From: Siphonodentalium dalli
Taxonomy: Eukaryota > Mollusca > Scaphopoda > Gadilida > Siphonodentaliidae
DNA length: 64,000 nt
Direction: 5' to 3'
Assembly (NCBI GenBank): GCA_032622095.1
Contig: CP136066.1
Span: 114,661,319 to 114,725,318 of the forward strand
A model generated the notes under the pieces. That model worked only from the letters and a program-made list of their open reading frames with translations, was not told the DNA's origin and did no database searches. The position numbers were made by a program, and so were the translations under genes. Below, one piece after another: positions 1 to 11,699 of the stretch (position 1 is its first letter; every line of letters starts with the position of its first letter).

Positions 1-1129
1 TACATAGTATTATGCAATCATGCATGTGACTCAAACGTGTTTAGCGGGATTGAGTCTCACATCTGAACAGTTAGTTGTTTGATAAGAGTTATACCATGCA
101 TGTAACAATATCAAGCTTCGAACAAAAATGGTTTGGTCAGTATGTTTTGCAGATCAAACGTGTATGGCATCATTGATATGTGATTATCTGGGCCCTGTGG
201 TCATGATAACGATGTCTGCTTCATATAAGCAACAATTGTGGTTACATAAGCATATTTAGTCCACCCATTCTTAATATGTATATACATTGTCATCTCGTTG
301 TAAATTATAATGACTGTTAAGATATAAAATATTTCTCTTCAAATTGAATCAAAATAGCATTGCACCTGCCAACATGTAAGCGCATCCTAATTATAGGTTT
401 ATTGACAGTTAACCGATAGAAACGTCTACCAATTACGATCCAATTATGTATAAGTCGCACATATAATACGTATTTTAACGAAACATATGTTAAATTATTA
501 TATCAGGACCTACGTCTGAAGGAACGACTTCGATACAAACACCAGCGACGAGGGCAACTGTGGAATGGGAGGAATAGTGCTGTTATGTAATTCTTAGAAG
601 TCTACAAATAATGATCCCAGAGTGTCAGTTATGGTTGGGGTTAGACAAATGTTTTATGCTAACACTTTCGTTATCAAATACGAACCCTTATAAACCGGTA
701 TGCATTACTAACCATATTGAACACATTCGTGATTTATATCTGCATGTGAACTGAGACCACACTGCTCCGAATAGCGTGAAACGTGTATGGAGTTAGTTAC
801 ATATAATGGACGGACTCAGATACTGATGCCTGTGTATGAGTCTCGATGCTGTTGAACTAGGAAGCGTTTACATCGGATCGCGAAATAGATCACACGAAGA
901 TCAACGTCATACGCTGAATCTGGTGGACCTTCTCCATTAAACACAAACTGATTGTCCTACTTGGATGGTTCCCTTTGCACCAATAAGCTATATATATTGC
1001 CACAAAAAAAGGGTTGCAGTGTCGTCAGAATTACATATATGGGCGATATTACACTGGGCAACACGTAACGGGTATATATGCATTGCATGTCCTGCGCATG
1101 TTCGTGATTAACACTTGCTATACTACAGC
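1..1129. other. gene-free stretch, no feature recognised
   Basis: AT-rich sequence with no long open frame on either strand, no recognisable protein motif and no obvious tandem structure. It may be diverged repeat or intergenic DNA. Confidence 0.5.
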
Positions 1130-2056
1130 ATCATTGATAGTTATCCCTTAGGAAATGTTCAGATAATAAGTTTAATCCTTTATATACTAAATACTCATTG
1201 ATGGGTAGTTATTCCTTAGGAAATGTTCAGATAATAAGTTTAACCCTTTCTATACTGAATACTCATTGATGAGTAGTTATCCCTTAGGAAATATTCAGAT
1301 AATAAGATTAACCTTTCTATACTACAGCATCATTAATGAGTAGTTATCCCTTAGGAAATGTTCAGATAATAAGTTTAACCCTTTCTATACTGAATACTCA
1401 TTGATGAGTAGTTATCCCTTAGGAAATATTCAGATAATAAGATTAACCTTTCTATACTACAGCATCATTAATGAGTAGTTATCCCTTAGGAAATGTTCAG
1501 ATAATAAGTTTAACCCTTTCTATACTAAATACTCATTGATCAGTAGTTATCCCTTAGGAAATATTCAGATAATAAGTTTAACCTTTCTATACTACAGCAT
1601 CATTAATGAGTAGTTATCCCTTAGGAAATGTTGAGATAATAAGTTTAATCCTTTATATACTAAATACTCATTGATGGGTAGTTATTCCTTAGGAAATGTT
1701 CAGATAATAAGTTTAACCCTTTCTATACTGAATACTCATTGATGAGTAGTTGTCCCTTAGGAAATATTCAGATAATAAGATTAAACTTTCTATACTACAG
1801 CATCATTAATGAGTAGTTATCCCTTAGGAAATGTTCAGATAATAAGTTTAACCCTTTCTATACTAAATACTCATTGATCAGTAGTTATCCCTTAGGAAAT
1901 GTTCAGATAATAAGTTTAACCTTTCTATACTAAATACTCATTGTTCAGTAGTTATCCCTTTGGAACTGTTCAGATAATAAGTTTAACCCTTTCTATACTA
2001 AATACTCATTGATCAGTAGTTATCCCTTTGGAACTGTTCAGATAATAAGTCGTTGG
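1130..2056. repeat. tandem satellite, about 68-bp unit, roughly 13 copies
   Basis: Units read approximately GAGTAGTTATCCCTTAGGAA, then ATGTTCAGATAATAAG, then TTTAACCCTTTCTATACT and a junction ATTGAT. Two unit types alternate: one ends TACTRAATACTCATTGAT, the other TACTACAGCATCATTAAT, so part of the array has a two-unit higher-order period. The last units are more diverged (CCCTTTGGAACTGTTCAG). The array ends in an inverted copy of the CAGATAATA core near 2,040-2,075. Single diverged units occur elsewhere at about 21,350 and 44,990. No coding potential. Confidence 0.9.
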
Positions 2057-2921
2057 TCGAACCTATTATCTGAACATTTCCCTCCAATAAATAGGACTCC
2101 TTCTGCACCTTTATTAGCTGTCATCTGATTATTTTTCCTGAACACCCCTCCAGATTAGTAATAGAACATTCAATGTTTACTTTTATAACTGGTTTGGAAC
2201 ATCATTTTAGTGTAGAAAGTCTTAAGAGCAGTCCATTCCGACTATGTGTTACAAAACACGATTAATGGATTCGTGCAAACTACATTCAGTTTAGTATTCA
2301 ATATCTACCTAACTTGAGTCTACATGTTAGTGTATTAGGATTCAGTTTGAGATCGTACATGCGACAGATGTAAATCGAGAAGTTGTTCCGCAAGACATAT
2401 TCGTCGCTCTTCGTTAACAGTTATTCGCTTTGAATGTTGGTTACTTGTGTCTGTACGCCAAAATGTGTATTCTTCCAGGCGGTTTCCAGCGACCGGGTAA
2501 GTTATGGCCAGATTTCGTGTGAACTGCTTTAGTCCCTTGTGTCGTTGATGCTTGTATATTAATCGCACGGTAAAGGGTCATGCATTCCCCGCCATATTAA
2601 CTACATGTATTCAAACATACTGAGGCACGACCGCTTGGGTTGGTTTGGCTCCGGTAAAACAAGTGTAGCCGAAAGGGAATGGCATTAGTAATAATTGTTT
2701 GTCATAAAAATGTCACTGGATCAGTTTTTAATTAGTTTATTCTCTTAAATAATATATAGCTCCTGAGAACATATATACAAATGGGAATTGTATAGCATCA
2801 TATACAAAGATTACAATCACATGGCCGGTTAGCGATCGTAACCGTTGAGCGGTCCGTCATTTGTCTCTAACGGTCATAAGTAATAATATTCTGGGTAATT
2901 TGAAATTTATTGTAACCACTG
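2057..2921. other. gene-free stretch, no feature recognised
   Basis: No supported gene. The only notable open frame is 77 codons on the minus strand (2335-2568). It has no recognisable domain and no splice context, and is treated as chance. Confidence 0.45.
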
Positions 2922-3031
2922 AATAATATTAGTTCACAATTTATCGGCACTAAAGTTGATGGAATGTGGCTATCTTTAGCATGAATTTAATCCATACAAT
3001 ACTAACATGTTATATCAACTATTAACATCCT

Positions 3032-4952
3032 GGGCCCTGTTTCATGAAGGCAACTTATGACATAGTTGGGACTTAAGATGGTCATAAGTTCAAACTTCAG
3101 TCATAAGTGCGTTTCACGAACAAAGTCTTAACCTAAGATGGTCTTAACTTTGGTCTTAACTCTAAGACTGGTGTGAGGTGTCATAAGATAATCTTAAAGT
3201 TAAGACCTACGTTGTGACCCGCGGTTGGTCCGAAATGTGGATGGGATCTAGTTCATGTATATATTATTATAAACACATTTAACTGAATAACACCTTGCTA
3301 GCACGGAGGGGTGTTTCAGAAATGGTAGTAATTAATAACCAACTGGTAAGCTATAGCAGTGACGTGGCCAGTGGTTGCAAGATTGGCGGGGTGTCCGCTA
3401 CTAACTGTAAACCGTCAAGACGGACTATATATACATGTATAATTGCTGTTACAAAAAGAATATATTTACATAGAGTTGAACATCATTTGCGATTCAAATC
3501 ACCCAATCGCACTGTAGACAATAATCATGTTGAGACAATTAGTCCAAAGTTTTTCACATCGAGGATAATAGTGAATGATTTATACTCAGTTTTTTTTATA
3601 AATGCTTATGTCAGCTATTATTATTATTAGTTACTTGCCTTTCTATATTATTATGTTATAATTTTATTGTAAAAATGTATTGAATATGTACCCCGTATAT
3701 ATATCAACAAGATAATAATACATAATATGTGTTATTTTATTATTATTATGTATATTATCATAATCTATTAACTATGAAATAAAAATATATATAGCATGTA
3801 TATAGTATACGGACCACGCGGGCACACCGGGATCCGCGAAAGAACATATAATATCACTGTGAACTGGCCCACAGACCCCTGGGGGAATTACTAAAATACC
3901 AATATACCAGTGGTATAGTCTATATTGGTATTTAGTAATTTTCCCCAGGGGCCTGTGAACCGGCCGTCTGTTCACGTGTTGTTAATTATAAACGCTCTTT
4001 ATTAGAAGTCGTTGATTTGGTTTTTATTAAAACATATATGCAGATTGTCGTTCAACGTAACATACTTTCGAAGTTCATACGCAGTTTGTTAATTATAACA
4101 GGCGTTTAGCACATTAGTCAACAGAACCAGAGCAAATGGCACTAACATCATTTATATATGGCTTCTACAAGTATGTCTCAGATTGGAAATAAGTCTATTT
4201 GGAGCACGATATGAAGTCCTATTCACTTTATAGCAATATAAATAAAGAGCGTTTTCTGTTAGTATTCCGTGAATGTTGGCAATAAATAACGAGCGTTTAG
4301 CTCAGTGCTTCCATTGTGGTGTATTGTATGTGTATGCCGTGTTGGCGACATATTCGGTTTCCTGGTATTATAGATGCTTCAAAGACGTATAATGTATTAG
4401 AACCTAATATCAGCATTGAAAGGAGCGAACATATGTCTCGCGTCGCTTTAATGGCATGTTATATGGGTGAATGTTCACATTCTGAGTTAGGATGTATAAG
4501 TCCCTTTAATAGCTGAAATAATATATTTGAGCTCGATACGTTTGTATAAAATTGGCATTGGAAGCATGCAGCTATGTGTGGATGGGGTCTGACGCGAAAA
4601 CACAGTTAAAAAGCGCGCTCGTGCAGTTAAGTATGCACCAGTCATTATACTGATTATCGCCCTTGCATTAAAATATCATAAGTATGCTTAGACACGCCCT
4701 AGTATCTGTCACCAGACACTGTACCTAGGCATATAACACACACAGAACCAACATTTTCTGTGCATAGCTGTAATAAATTGTCGAGAGCCAGTCTAAAAGC
4801 GCGCGAACTTAAATTACTACTTAAGTAGGATTTAATCTTGTTTTGTGAAACGCGTTCTTGAAACGGAAAAGTTACATCATAAGATCCACCTTAGATCTTA
4901 GATTAAGTCCATCTTAAGATAATCTTATGACATTGCTTCATGAAACAGGCCC
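3032..4952. mobile_element. non-autonomous DNA transposon with GGGCC-type terminal inverted repeats
   Basis: The left end reads GGGCCCTGTTTCATGAAG and the right end reads CTTCATGAAACAGGCCC, an imperfect terminal inverted repeat. The inner sequences at both ends also mirror each other (ACTTATGACAT against ATCTTATGACATTG, then CTTAAG-rich blocks). It interrupts a 169-bp tandem unit; comparison with the intact unit at 5,122 implies a 2-3 bp target duplication (CT or CCT). Length is about 1.92 kb. No transposase was found, so it must be mobilised in trans. The superfamily cannot be fixed from the ends alone. Confidence 0.75.
3861..3965. repeat. 105-bp inverted repeat (hairpin) inside the DNA transposon
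   Basis: The left arm ACAGACCCCTGGGGGAATTA continues CTAAAATACCAATATA. The right arm TATATTGGTATTTAGTAATT continues TTCCCCAGGGGCCTGTGAAC. The arms are about 45 bp with a short loop near CCAGTGGTATAGTC. It could be a nested foldback insertion or a structural part of the host element. Confidence 0.75.
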
Positions 4953-5383
4953 CTGGCTTACGGTTCGTCTGTGGGATATGGTTTGATAGAATTGACAATA
5001 ATTGTGATATTTATATAATATTAGTTCACAATTTATCGGCACTAAAGTTGATAGAATGTGGCTATCTTTAGCATGAATTTAATCCATACAATACTAACAT
5101 GTTATATCAACTATTAACATCCTGGCTTACGGTTCGTCTGTGGGATATGGTTTGATAGAATTGACAATAATTGTGATATTTATATAATATTAGTTCACAA
5201 TTTATCGGCACTAAAGTTGATGGAATGTGGCTATCTTTAGCATGAATTTAATCCATACAATACTAACATGTTATATCAACTATTAACATCCTGTCTGTGG
5301 GATATGGTTTGATAGAATTGACAATAATTGTGATATTTATAAATTTACCTTATAGTGTATTATTATTTTTCTCCATTGTACAG

Positions 5384-5401
5384 CAGCTGCTCCTAAACCT
5401 G
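5384..5401 (+). CDS. candidate 18-nt mini-exon (phase 1-1)
   Basis: The segment is flanked by a pyrimidine-rich acceptor (TTTTTCTCCATTGTACAG) and a good donor (GTGAGTT). Read in phase 1, as in the gene at 34.5-52.8 kb, it gives x-A-A-P-K-P and ends with one base of the next codon. It resembles the downstream mini-exons in size, phase and Ala/Pro composition. However, an 18-nt exon bounded by AG and GT can occur by chance, and it lies 29 kb from the first firm exon with many transposons between. RNA evidence is absent. Confidence 0.3.
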
Positions 5402-5434
5402 GTGAGTTACTGCTTTATGTTGGTGACGTACATT

Positions 5435-5640
5435 TTATTGTCCAATTGTTTGTTTCTTACGTCCTATATCTACATGTTTCATCTTTAAATTATCGTTTAT
5501 ATCACCAATGACTACCAAAGATCCAAGTGTGTCAGCATGCAATCCAAAAGTCAAATTCATATTTATTTGGCGAAGTCTTATCTTTAGGACAAAGAAATCG
5601 TGCTTAAATGATCGGATGGTGTACATATAAATGAAATGAA
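5435..5640 (-). pseudogene. LINE reverse-transcriptase fragment
   Basis: The minus-strand frame gives FFVLKIRLRQINMNLTFGLH, matching the copy at about 15,980-16,085 (FVLKIRHRQ, then MNLTFRLHDQL) before the two diverge. It is a short 5'-truncated scrap of a molluscan-type non-LTR element with no catalytic motif left. Confidence 0.55.
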
Positions 5641-5840
5641 GCTATATAGACTCATTATAACGAAAATTTGTTCTTTTTCCACAAATAATTTGCATACTTT
5701 TTCCATTAAAACAGCGGCCTTCGCCAAACCACCGGGTGAGTTAAATTCTATCCGTGTTCTATATTTATAATGTATGTGTATATGTGTATTTCTGGCGAAT
5801 TGATTCTAACAAGTTAGTGTTACTTCAATCAAATATCGTA
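5536..5840. repeat. duplicated segment, copy 1 (partner 15,986-16,305)
   Basis: About 300 bp shared in direct orientation with 15,986-16,305: a LINE scrap, then ACATATAAATGAAATGAAGC, then ACAAATAATTTGCA, then the exon-like CGGCC..CGCCAAAC..CCGG followed by GTGAGTTAAATTCTATC, then TTCTGGCGAATT. The copies differ by scattered substitutions, including the exon-like acceptor (ACAG here, ATAG there). Confidence 0.8.
5715..5735 (+). CDS. candidate 21-nt mini-exon (phase 1-1), copy 1
   Basis: The acceptor context CTTTTTCCATTAAAACAG precedes the segment and GTGAGTT follows. In phase 1 it reads x-A-F-A-K-P-P and leaves a final G, which would join GC of the exon at 34,529 to make Gly. It has a duplicate at 16,172 with coding differences only at F/V and P/R. 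Size, phase and composition fit the mini-exon gene downstream, but the link is inferred. Confidence 0.33.
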
Positions 5841-5920
5841 TTGATAGTTAATATAGAATTTACAATGGAGTAAAGAGTAGTTATTCCATAGAAGTCATAA
5901 CAATAATTACATAAGAAATG

Positions 5921-6060
5921 AACGGCGGTTTCAATGTGGTCATGGGATTTTGACCGCGAGAAAAAATCAGCAAACTGCATGAACCCCGAATGGGTTCATG
6001 TGGAGTTTGCCGATTTTTTTATCGCGGTCAAAACCCATGACCACGTTGAATCCGCCGTTT
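5921..6060. repeat. 140-bp near-perfect inverted repeat (cruciform or foldback element)
   Basis: The left arm AACGGCGGTTTCAATGTGGT continues CATGGGATTTTGACCGCGAG. The right arm CGCGGTCAAAACCCATGACC continues ACGTTGAATCCGCCGTTT. The centre also pairs (GCAAACTGCATGAACCC against GGGTTCATGTGGAGTTTGC), so almost the whole 140 bp folds on itself. No coding content. It most likely is a tiny foldback/MITE. Confidence 0.85.
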
Positions 6061-6136
6061 ATTATTTATATTTATATACTTACGCTCTTTAAAACACTTC
6101 TCCAAATATGGCCGTTATTTCGTCAAAGACACTTTT

Positions 6137-6334
6137 TGGGCTGACTTAGGTTTTAGCGCGAAACTAAATATTAAAGCAATACGATTTGTTTATGAGGGAT
6201 AGTGAAGTGCAGTTATGATTAATTACGGACTAATTAAGTGTTAAAGAGTTAGTAAGACATGCACATGCATATATTATTAAAATCCTACATTTGATGCATT
6301 ATTTAACTTTACATGTAAATATATCACCGCCACA
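6137..6334 (-). repeat. 3' long terminal repeat, 198 bp
   Basis: On the minus strand it begins TGTGGCGGTGATATATTTAC and ends CCTAAGTCAGCCCA, giving TG...CA ends. The partner at 15,426-15,623 has the same length with only scattered substitutions, for example GCAATACG against GCTATACG. Sequence outside the LTR differs between the two copies. Confidence 0.85.
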
Positions 6335-6347
6335 TTCTCCCCCTCTT
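6335..6347 (-). other. polypurine tract of the retrotransposon
   Basis: Minus-strand AAGAGGGGGAGAA lies directly before the 3' LTR, the position required for priming plus-strand DNA synthesis in LTR elements. It supports both the LTR boundary and the minus orientation. Confidence 0.8.
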
Positions 6348-7429
6348 AACAAAATAAATTACATTCTTGTAATTTCACTTACAACCTGCAACGTTCCAAA
6401 GAAACCTGCAATGACCTTAGAAATAAAATCATACCTGTACCTGCTATCCAGCCAAATAAACCATTCTATAACACCAACTGCATTGCTATACTTAAGAGGG
6501 TAAAATTTTATAATAGGCAGATATAAAGTTCTCAACCTGCACCCATAACAAGGATAGGTAATATCCTATAACTTTATTAAGTAATTACGATCTGTAATTA
6601 AATAAACTATTTATATACATAAAACATCTGAATCTGTGGTGGTATATCAACCTGTAACATCCGTAATTAAAATTAAAACATATTGCACTTTTCCCATATT
6701 GCATCTATGGATAGTAATCTAATATAAGACTGCTATTTTGTCAATCATATCTAAAATCTAATTTGTATTAACAATTTTAGCAACATTTTAAGACATAAGT
6801 AGGCCTGAGTTCATGGCAGGGTATAGCAATAATACCTTACAACATGAGTAAAACTTGCACAACTGAACCAATATCAACCATGACCAAGTATTTAACATAC
6901 TGAAAATGTTAAAGGCACGTGAGGCCTTAGTTGTCGAAAATATTCATATTTGTTCCAATCACCGTAAACAGAAAAACATTAAAACGCATACAGTTTCGTT
7001 CATATATACCATGACCATCGCGTAAACAGCATGTTATCATAAAGATTTACTATATTTTACCTAAGCAAGTGCCTGATTGTGTTACAGAAGACAGCACAAT
7101 GCTGCTGGCTAATCGCACAAAAATGGCATAAACGCTCTTTATTCGTTCCATATCAGGAATTCACCAACAAAGAACGCTCTTTATGTTTGCCATCATAATA
7201 TAAACAAACACCAGAAAAGTAACTTTTTATGCTTTTGTTTACATAACAATGGTCAAATATATGACAATAACATACTGTTTATGCGATATTTCTTATTTGT
7301 ATACGGACAAAGTCCGTCTACATTTTGTTGTTCTTTCTGTTTGTGGCGGTTTTTGACGGGTGGAAATATTTTCACAGGATACCCACCGCCAAGGCCAACC
7401 GTACCTTTAATACAAAATATAATTATTAT
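6348..7429 (-). other. retrotransposon 3' untranslated region
   Basis: Between the pol stop and the 3' LTR lies about 1.1 kb of AT-rich sequence without a supported gene. It contains two ACGCTCTTTAT motifs (about 7,133 and 7,173) also seen at other transposon positions in this window. Confidence 0.5.
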
Positions 7430-7660
7430 AAGAAATTCTAATTCTAATTAATCAACTGCTTGTCTTTCAGAACAGTGGCTTTCGCAGAGTATAGCCTGGA
7501 ACACCCTAGCTGACTGAGCTACTGACCACTGCCTTTAAATATAACTATAAGAAAGAAATTCTAATTAATCAACTGCTTGTCGTTAAGAACATTGGCTATC
7601 GCAGAGTATAGCCTGGAACACCCTAGCTGACCCAGCTACTGATCACTGCCTTGCCTATCT
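7430..7660. repeat. two-copy tandem duplication of about 120 bp
   Basis: AATTCTAATTAATCAACTGC, then TTGTCTTTCAGAAC..GGCT, then GCAGAGTATAGCCTGGAACA, then CCCTAGCTGAC occurs twice (about 7,434-7,540 and 7,556-7,656) with a few substitutions. It lies just downstream of the pol stop. Confidence 0.85.
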
Positions 7661-7737
7661 GAAATAATCCTACAGCGATTAATTAGTGCAAGATAATTAG
7701 AAATTATAACATACAGTGAACAACAAGGTATACAACA

Positions 7738-9183
7738 TTATTTTAAAATAGCTGAAAACATTTCATGAATTTGAAGTGGCGACATGCTACAAAGTAAGTC
7801 TTTGTTTGTCAATCGTTTGAGTAGTTCAGATTTTGTAATAAAATCTTCACTTTCCTTCGGTACCTGCAAAGAATGTACATAATCTCCTGATTCCTTCCAG
7901 AGGGGTGGTCTACGGGATCGGCCAGACCGCCTGTGTCCTACATCATCTTCAACCGCTACATTTTCAGAAGAAATATCTGAAACAATATCCCTAACCCCTG
8001 CATCACCTGAAACAACTTCCTCAACTACAACATCAGTACTGCTCTCCTCAACAACTCTACTACTGGGCCCATCTTCTGATCTGCTGTGCATAATGTCACC
8101 AACAGAATTATCAACATCATCAACACTTTCATTATTTCCAAGATGCGCATCTGCTACACTTTCTTGTTCCACCTGATTCTCTTCAATAAGAGAAATATGA
8201 TCGTCATCATCTGGAACATTTTGTTCTCTGAAAATTCTAGAATCGTCACTCTGGTCATCAGGAACAATAATATGATCCGCCTCGTTAGCAGTAGATATAA
8301 CTGCTCTCTGCGGTATCTTCAGAACATAGTCATGTTCATTATATTCAGGTGATTCTAAAACAAAATGTTTCTTATGTTTTATATCAGGATTACATTCAAC
8401 TTCATTTCCTACAACAACATCAGGTTTGTTTAAAACAATACCAGGACCATCTTTCTCATCTTCTTTATATATATCTATAGTTAAAGATCCAATTGGAAGT
8501 AAATGATTCCGATGAAGGGTTCTCAAAGTTTTCACTAAAACGGAATCACCAACATACACAGTAGCCGCTCTTGCCTTCTTATCGAAGTTACGTTTCTGAC
8601 GCTCTTTTGCCTTTGCTGCAGCTTCAGAAGCTAAATTAAAAGAGTAAGTGAGTCTTTCTTTTAAATCTGAAACATATTCTGGAATAGAAACATCAACAAC
8701 TTCATCATTTAAAATCAATTTATCAAAACCACACAAAACATCAATCGGTAACTTTGGGTCTCTTCCAAACATCAGTTTAAAAGGAGCATATCCTGTCGTC
8801 TCATGTCTTGTGCAATTGAATGCATGTACTAAAGGTCCTATACAACTCTTCCAATCCTTCTTCTCCTCTGTCTCCAATGTACCTAACATACTCAATAAAG
8901 TTCTGTTAAATCTTTCACATTGTCCATTTCCCATGTGATGATAAGGGGTAGTTCTACTTTTCTGTATTCCACACAACCTGCAAAGTTCTTGTATTAAATC
9001 AGACTCAAAGTTGGCACATTGGTCACTGTTTATCCTATTAGGAAAACCATAATATACAAAGAACTTGTTAAAAAGTACATCTGCGGTTGTCTTCGTCGTC
9101 ATGTTCTTGGTAGGAAATGCTTGAGAAAATTTGGTAAAATGATCTGTGATAACAAGTAAATATTGGTAACCTCCTTTGCACAT
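7738..9183 (-). pseudogene. Ty3/gypsy integrase core and C-terminal region
   Basis: A 481-codon open stretch holding the rve integrase core. The catalytic acids appear as D14 (VITDHFTK), D54 (NSDQCANFES) and E90 (GNGQCERFN), the D,D-35-E spacing. The C-terminal GDSVLVK motif lies near residue 210, followed by a long acidic Asp/Glu/Ser/Val-rich tail of about 250 residues ending at 7,738. The usual SDQG glycine is Cys here. It is separated from the upstream integrase zinc-binding part by an in-frame stop near 9,218, so the original pol polyprotein is broken. It acted in inserting the cDNA into the host genome. Confidence 0.9.
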
Positions 9184-9725
9184 TTCAACAGTTAAATAAT
9201 CTATACAAACAAATTATAAAGGATGTGACGTGGAAATTGAAACAAGCTTGGCCATGGAACCCGTCGGAGATTTACGTCTCAGACAGCGAGGACACTGCTG
9301 AATGTAATTCTCCACGCACTGTCTATTCCAGGCCAATAAAAACGCTCTTTAATCAAAGATATGGTTCTTTCTCTTCCAGGATGACCTATATTTGAATGTA
9401 AAGACTTTAAAACTGTGGGAATAAAAGATGATGGAATAACAAGTTGTAAATGTTGGTTACCATTTAACTGGGTTTCTCTGTGTAAAACACCTCTCTGAAA
9501 TTTCAACGTGTCAAAATGTCTAAAATACGTTGAATGTTCCCTTGTCATCGGTAAAGCATTTCTACTCGGATTAACACCTCTCCTCACCGCCTTCATCAAT
9601 GGACATAAAACAGAATCCTTCTCTTGCATTCGCCTCCAATCAACTGGTGTCATCACCTCAATATCTGTGCTAAAACTATCTTGCAATGTATCAGCCACAT
9701 TTGCTGTCATACAAAGAGAATGCAC
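9184..9725 (-). pseudogene. Ty3/gypsy pol: post-RNase H linker and integrase zinc-binding domain
   Basis: The frame 9,279-9,725 gives the HHCC histidines in LHSNIGHPGRERTISLIKER, followed by FYWPGI. A frameshift near 9,310 moves the cysteines (NYIQQCPRC) into another frame. That frame continues to IDYLTVE but contains a TAA near 9,218, just before the integrase core. The breaks are one shift and one stop, consistent with ageing by point mutation and small indels. Confidence 0.85.
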
Positions 9726-9734
9726 AAATGGTTC

Positions 9735-11123
9735 TTAAATCTTTAAACCATTACAAATAGCTGTAATAGAATGAGAATGAATTTTCTCTATTTGAGAATC
9801 ATCTCCATCATGTGTCCTTCTGGATAAAGCATCAGCAGCTGCATTTGACTTGCCAGGGCGATAAAAAAATTCAAAGTCAAATGTGCTGATCGCCGCCAAC
9901 CATCTATGTGAAGTAGCATCAAGTTTAGCACTGGTAAGAACATAAGTTAAAGGATTTGAATCTGTATATACAACAAATTTATGATTAAAAAGATAATCAT
10001 AAAATTTCTCCGTTATCGCCCACTTCAGTGCTAAAAACTCCAATTTGTGTGCAGGATATGATTTCTCTGCTGCAGTGGTACCTCTGCTTGCATAAACAAT
10101 AACCCGAAGAACTCCGTCTTGCCTCTGGTATAATATTCCACCCAGACCACGAGAACTCGCATCAGTGTGTAGTTCAAATGGGAGGGAGTAGTCAGGAAAT
10201 CCTAAAATGGGTGGGGAAATAAGACATTCTTTCAGACGAGAGAAAGCATTTTCCTCTTCTTCACCCCAACTCCATTTTCCAGTATAATTTGATTTCTTCT
10301 TGCTTTTCTGCTTTCCTTGGTTAGTTGGGGGTAAAAGATCTGTAAGGGGTTTAGCGATTTGTGAAACACTTTTCACATATTTACTGTAATACCCAGCCAA
10401 ACCTAAAAAATTTCTAACATCCTCTGGGGTCTTGTGAATCGGCCAATATACAATTTTAGAAATTTTAGAATGGTCGCCAGCTATGCCCTCTTCTGAAATT
10501 GTGTGTCCCAAATATTTCAACTTTCGGCTAAAAAGTGAACATTTGGGAGATAACTTTAAATTACAGTCTTTTAGTCTCTGAAATACTAATCTCAACCGGT
10601 CAATCATCTCTGAAAAACTATCTGCTGGGATACAAATATCATCCAAGTATATGTAACAAATTTGATTGCATAATCCATCTAAACAGTGTTCCATCATTCT
10701 CTGGAAACTTGCAGGAGATCCTTTCAATCCTTGCGGAACTTTCTGAAATTCATAAAAACCAAGATTACCTGCTGTAAAGGCTGTATATTTCTTATGTTCT
10801 TCAACAACATCCTGTTGGAAAAAACCACTACGAAGATCAAGAGAGCTGAAAAATCTGGAATTGGCTAAATTATCTAAAATTTGTTCTATCAATGGTAAAC
10901 AGTAAGCATCTGATATTGTCTTTTTATTAACATCGCGATAATCTATGCAAAGCCTCAGCTTTCCACTCGCACAGCGACAAATAACAACATTAGAACAATA
11001 TGGGCTTTGTGAGCGTCGAATAATTCCAGCTGCTAAAAGTTGTTGTATATAATCTCTGACTTCATAAACTAATCCTGGTGCAATCCGTCTCGGCTGCTGA
11101 TTCACTGGCTTATCGTCAGTCAA
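9735..11123 (-). pseudogene. Ty3/gypsy reverse transcriptase and RNase H
   Basis: A 462-codon open region. The reverse transcriptase carries LDLRSG (D96) and the catalytic YLDD (residues 159-162), with QGLKGSPASFQRMM between them. A linker with the YLGHTIS motif follows near residue 204. RNase H follows, with acidic residues in LHTDASSRGLGG (D321), the KLEFLALKW helix (E362), YTDSNPL (D388) and AAADALSRR (D431). All catalytic acids are retained. The frame is closed upstream by a TAA at about 11,191 and runs out downstream before integrase, so the enzyme domains are readable but the polyprotein is not intact. Confidence 0.92.
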
Positions 11124-11192
11124 ATGTATTTCATGCTTTACACCAGAATAGTGACTTAAGTCGAAATCACTGAGTGAAAATATACCTGAAAA

Positions 11193-11516
11193 TTATTTAA
11201 CTAAATCAACTGCTTGCTTCAGCTCATCATGTGTTAAAGAATCAGAATTAAGATTAAGTTGATTCAAGATGGGTGACTCTGCATCATCTTTCTTCTCCAA
11301 ATCACCTTCAACTTTGACAGGTTGAATACTGCAAATAACAGAGTTTGGAGCAATACTAATTCTCCTTGTCGTTAGATTGCTCAAATGGACTGGAACAAGC
11401 TCATCTTTATTGCTGTTATAATTCAAAATAAAAGGGGCAATCTCAATTCCATCCATTTTGGAATCATCTGTAAAAGATTGCACAAGTTGGATTATATGGA
11501 ACTTTGTGGTCAACAT
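11193..11516 (-). pseudogene. Ty3/gypsy pol: protease-RT linker
   Basis: A 107-codon piece continuing into the reverse-transcriptase frame. After LVK a TAA interrupts, and the same frame then reads FSGIFSLSDFDLSHYSG and joins the RT start. The region corresponds to the poorly conserved linker between protease and polymerase. It shows Leu/Asn-rich sequence typical of this segment but no catalytic motif. Confidence 0.75.
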
Positions 11517-11699
11517 AACCTAACAAAGTTTTGGAAGTATTTGGATGCAGTATCACATGATCCGGACAGAACTCTTGACAACACCTAAATTAAAATTATT
11601 TCTCTTGAGTTCCCTGTCCCTTAATGAAAGACACCTAAAAGTAAAATACCATGGTGTATCAAGGTCAGCTTTCTGTAAAAATCTCTGTCCATTCTGCTT

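Larger units (their letters stand above)
2922..5340. repeat. 169-bp tandem units, about three copies, first interrupted
   Basis: A block starting AATATTAGTTCACAATTTAT and ending TATTAACATCCTGG occurs at 2,922-3,031, about 5,017-5,124 and about 5,188-5,295. The two intact repeats begin 169 bp apart (CTGGCTTACGG at 4,953 and 5,122). The first copy is cut by the transposon at 3,032-4,952. The intact copies therefore supply the empty-site sequence. Confidence 0.85.

Noticed and set aside
8086-8938. Plus-strand open frames across the integrase region
   Set aside because: Antisense shadows of the retrotransposon pol gene, which has clear domain motifs on the minus strand.
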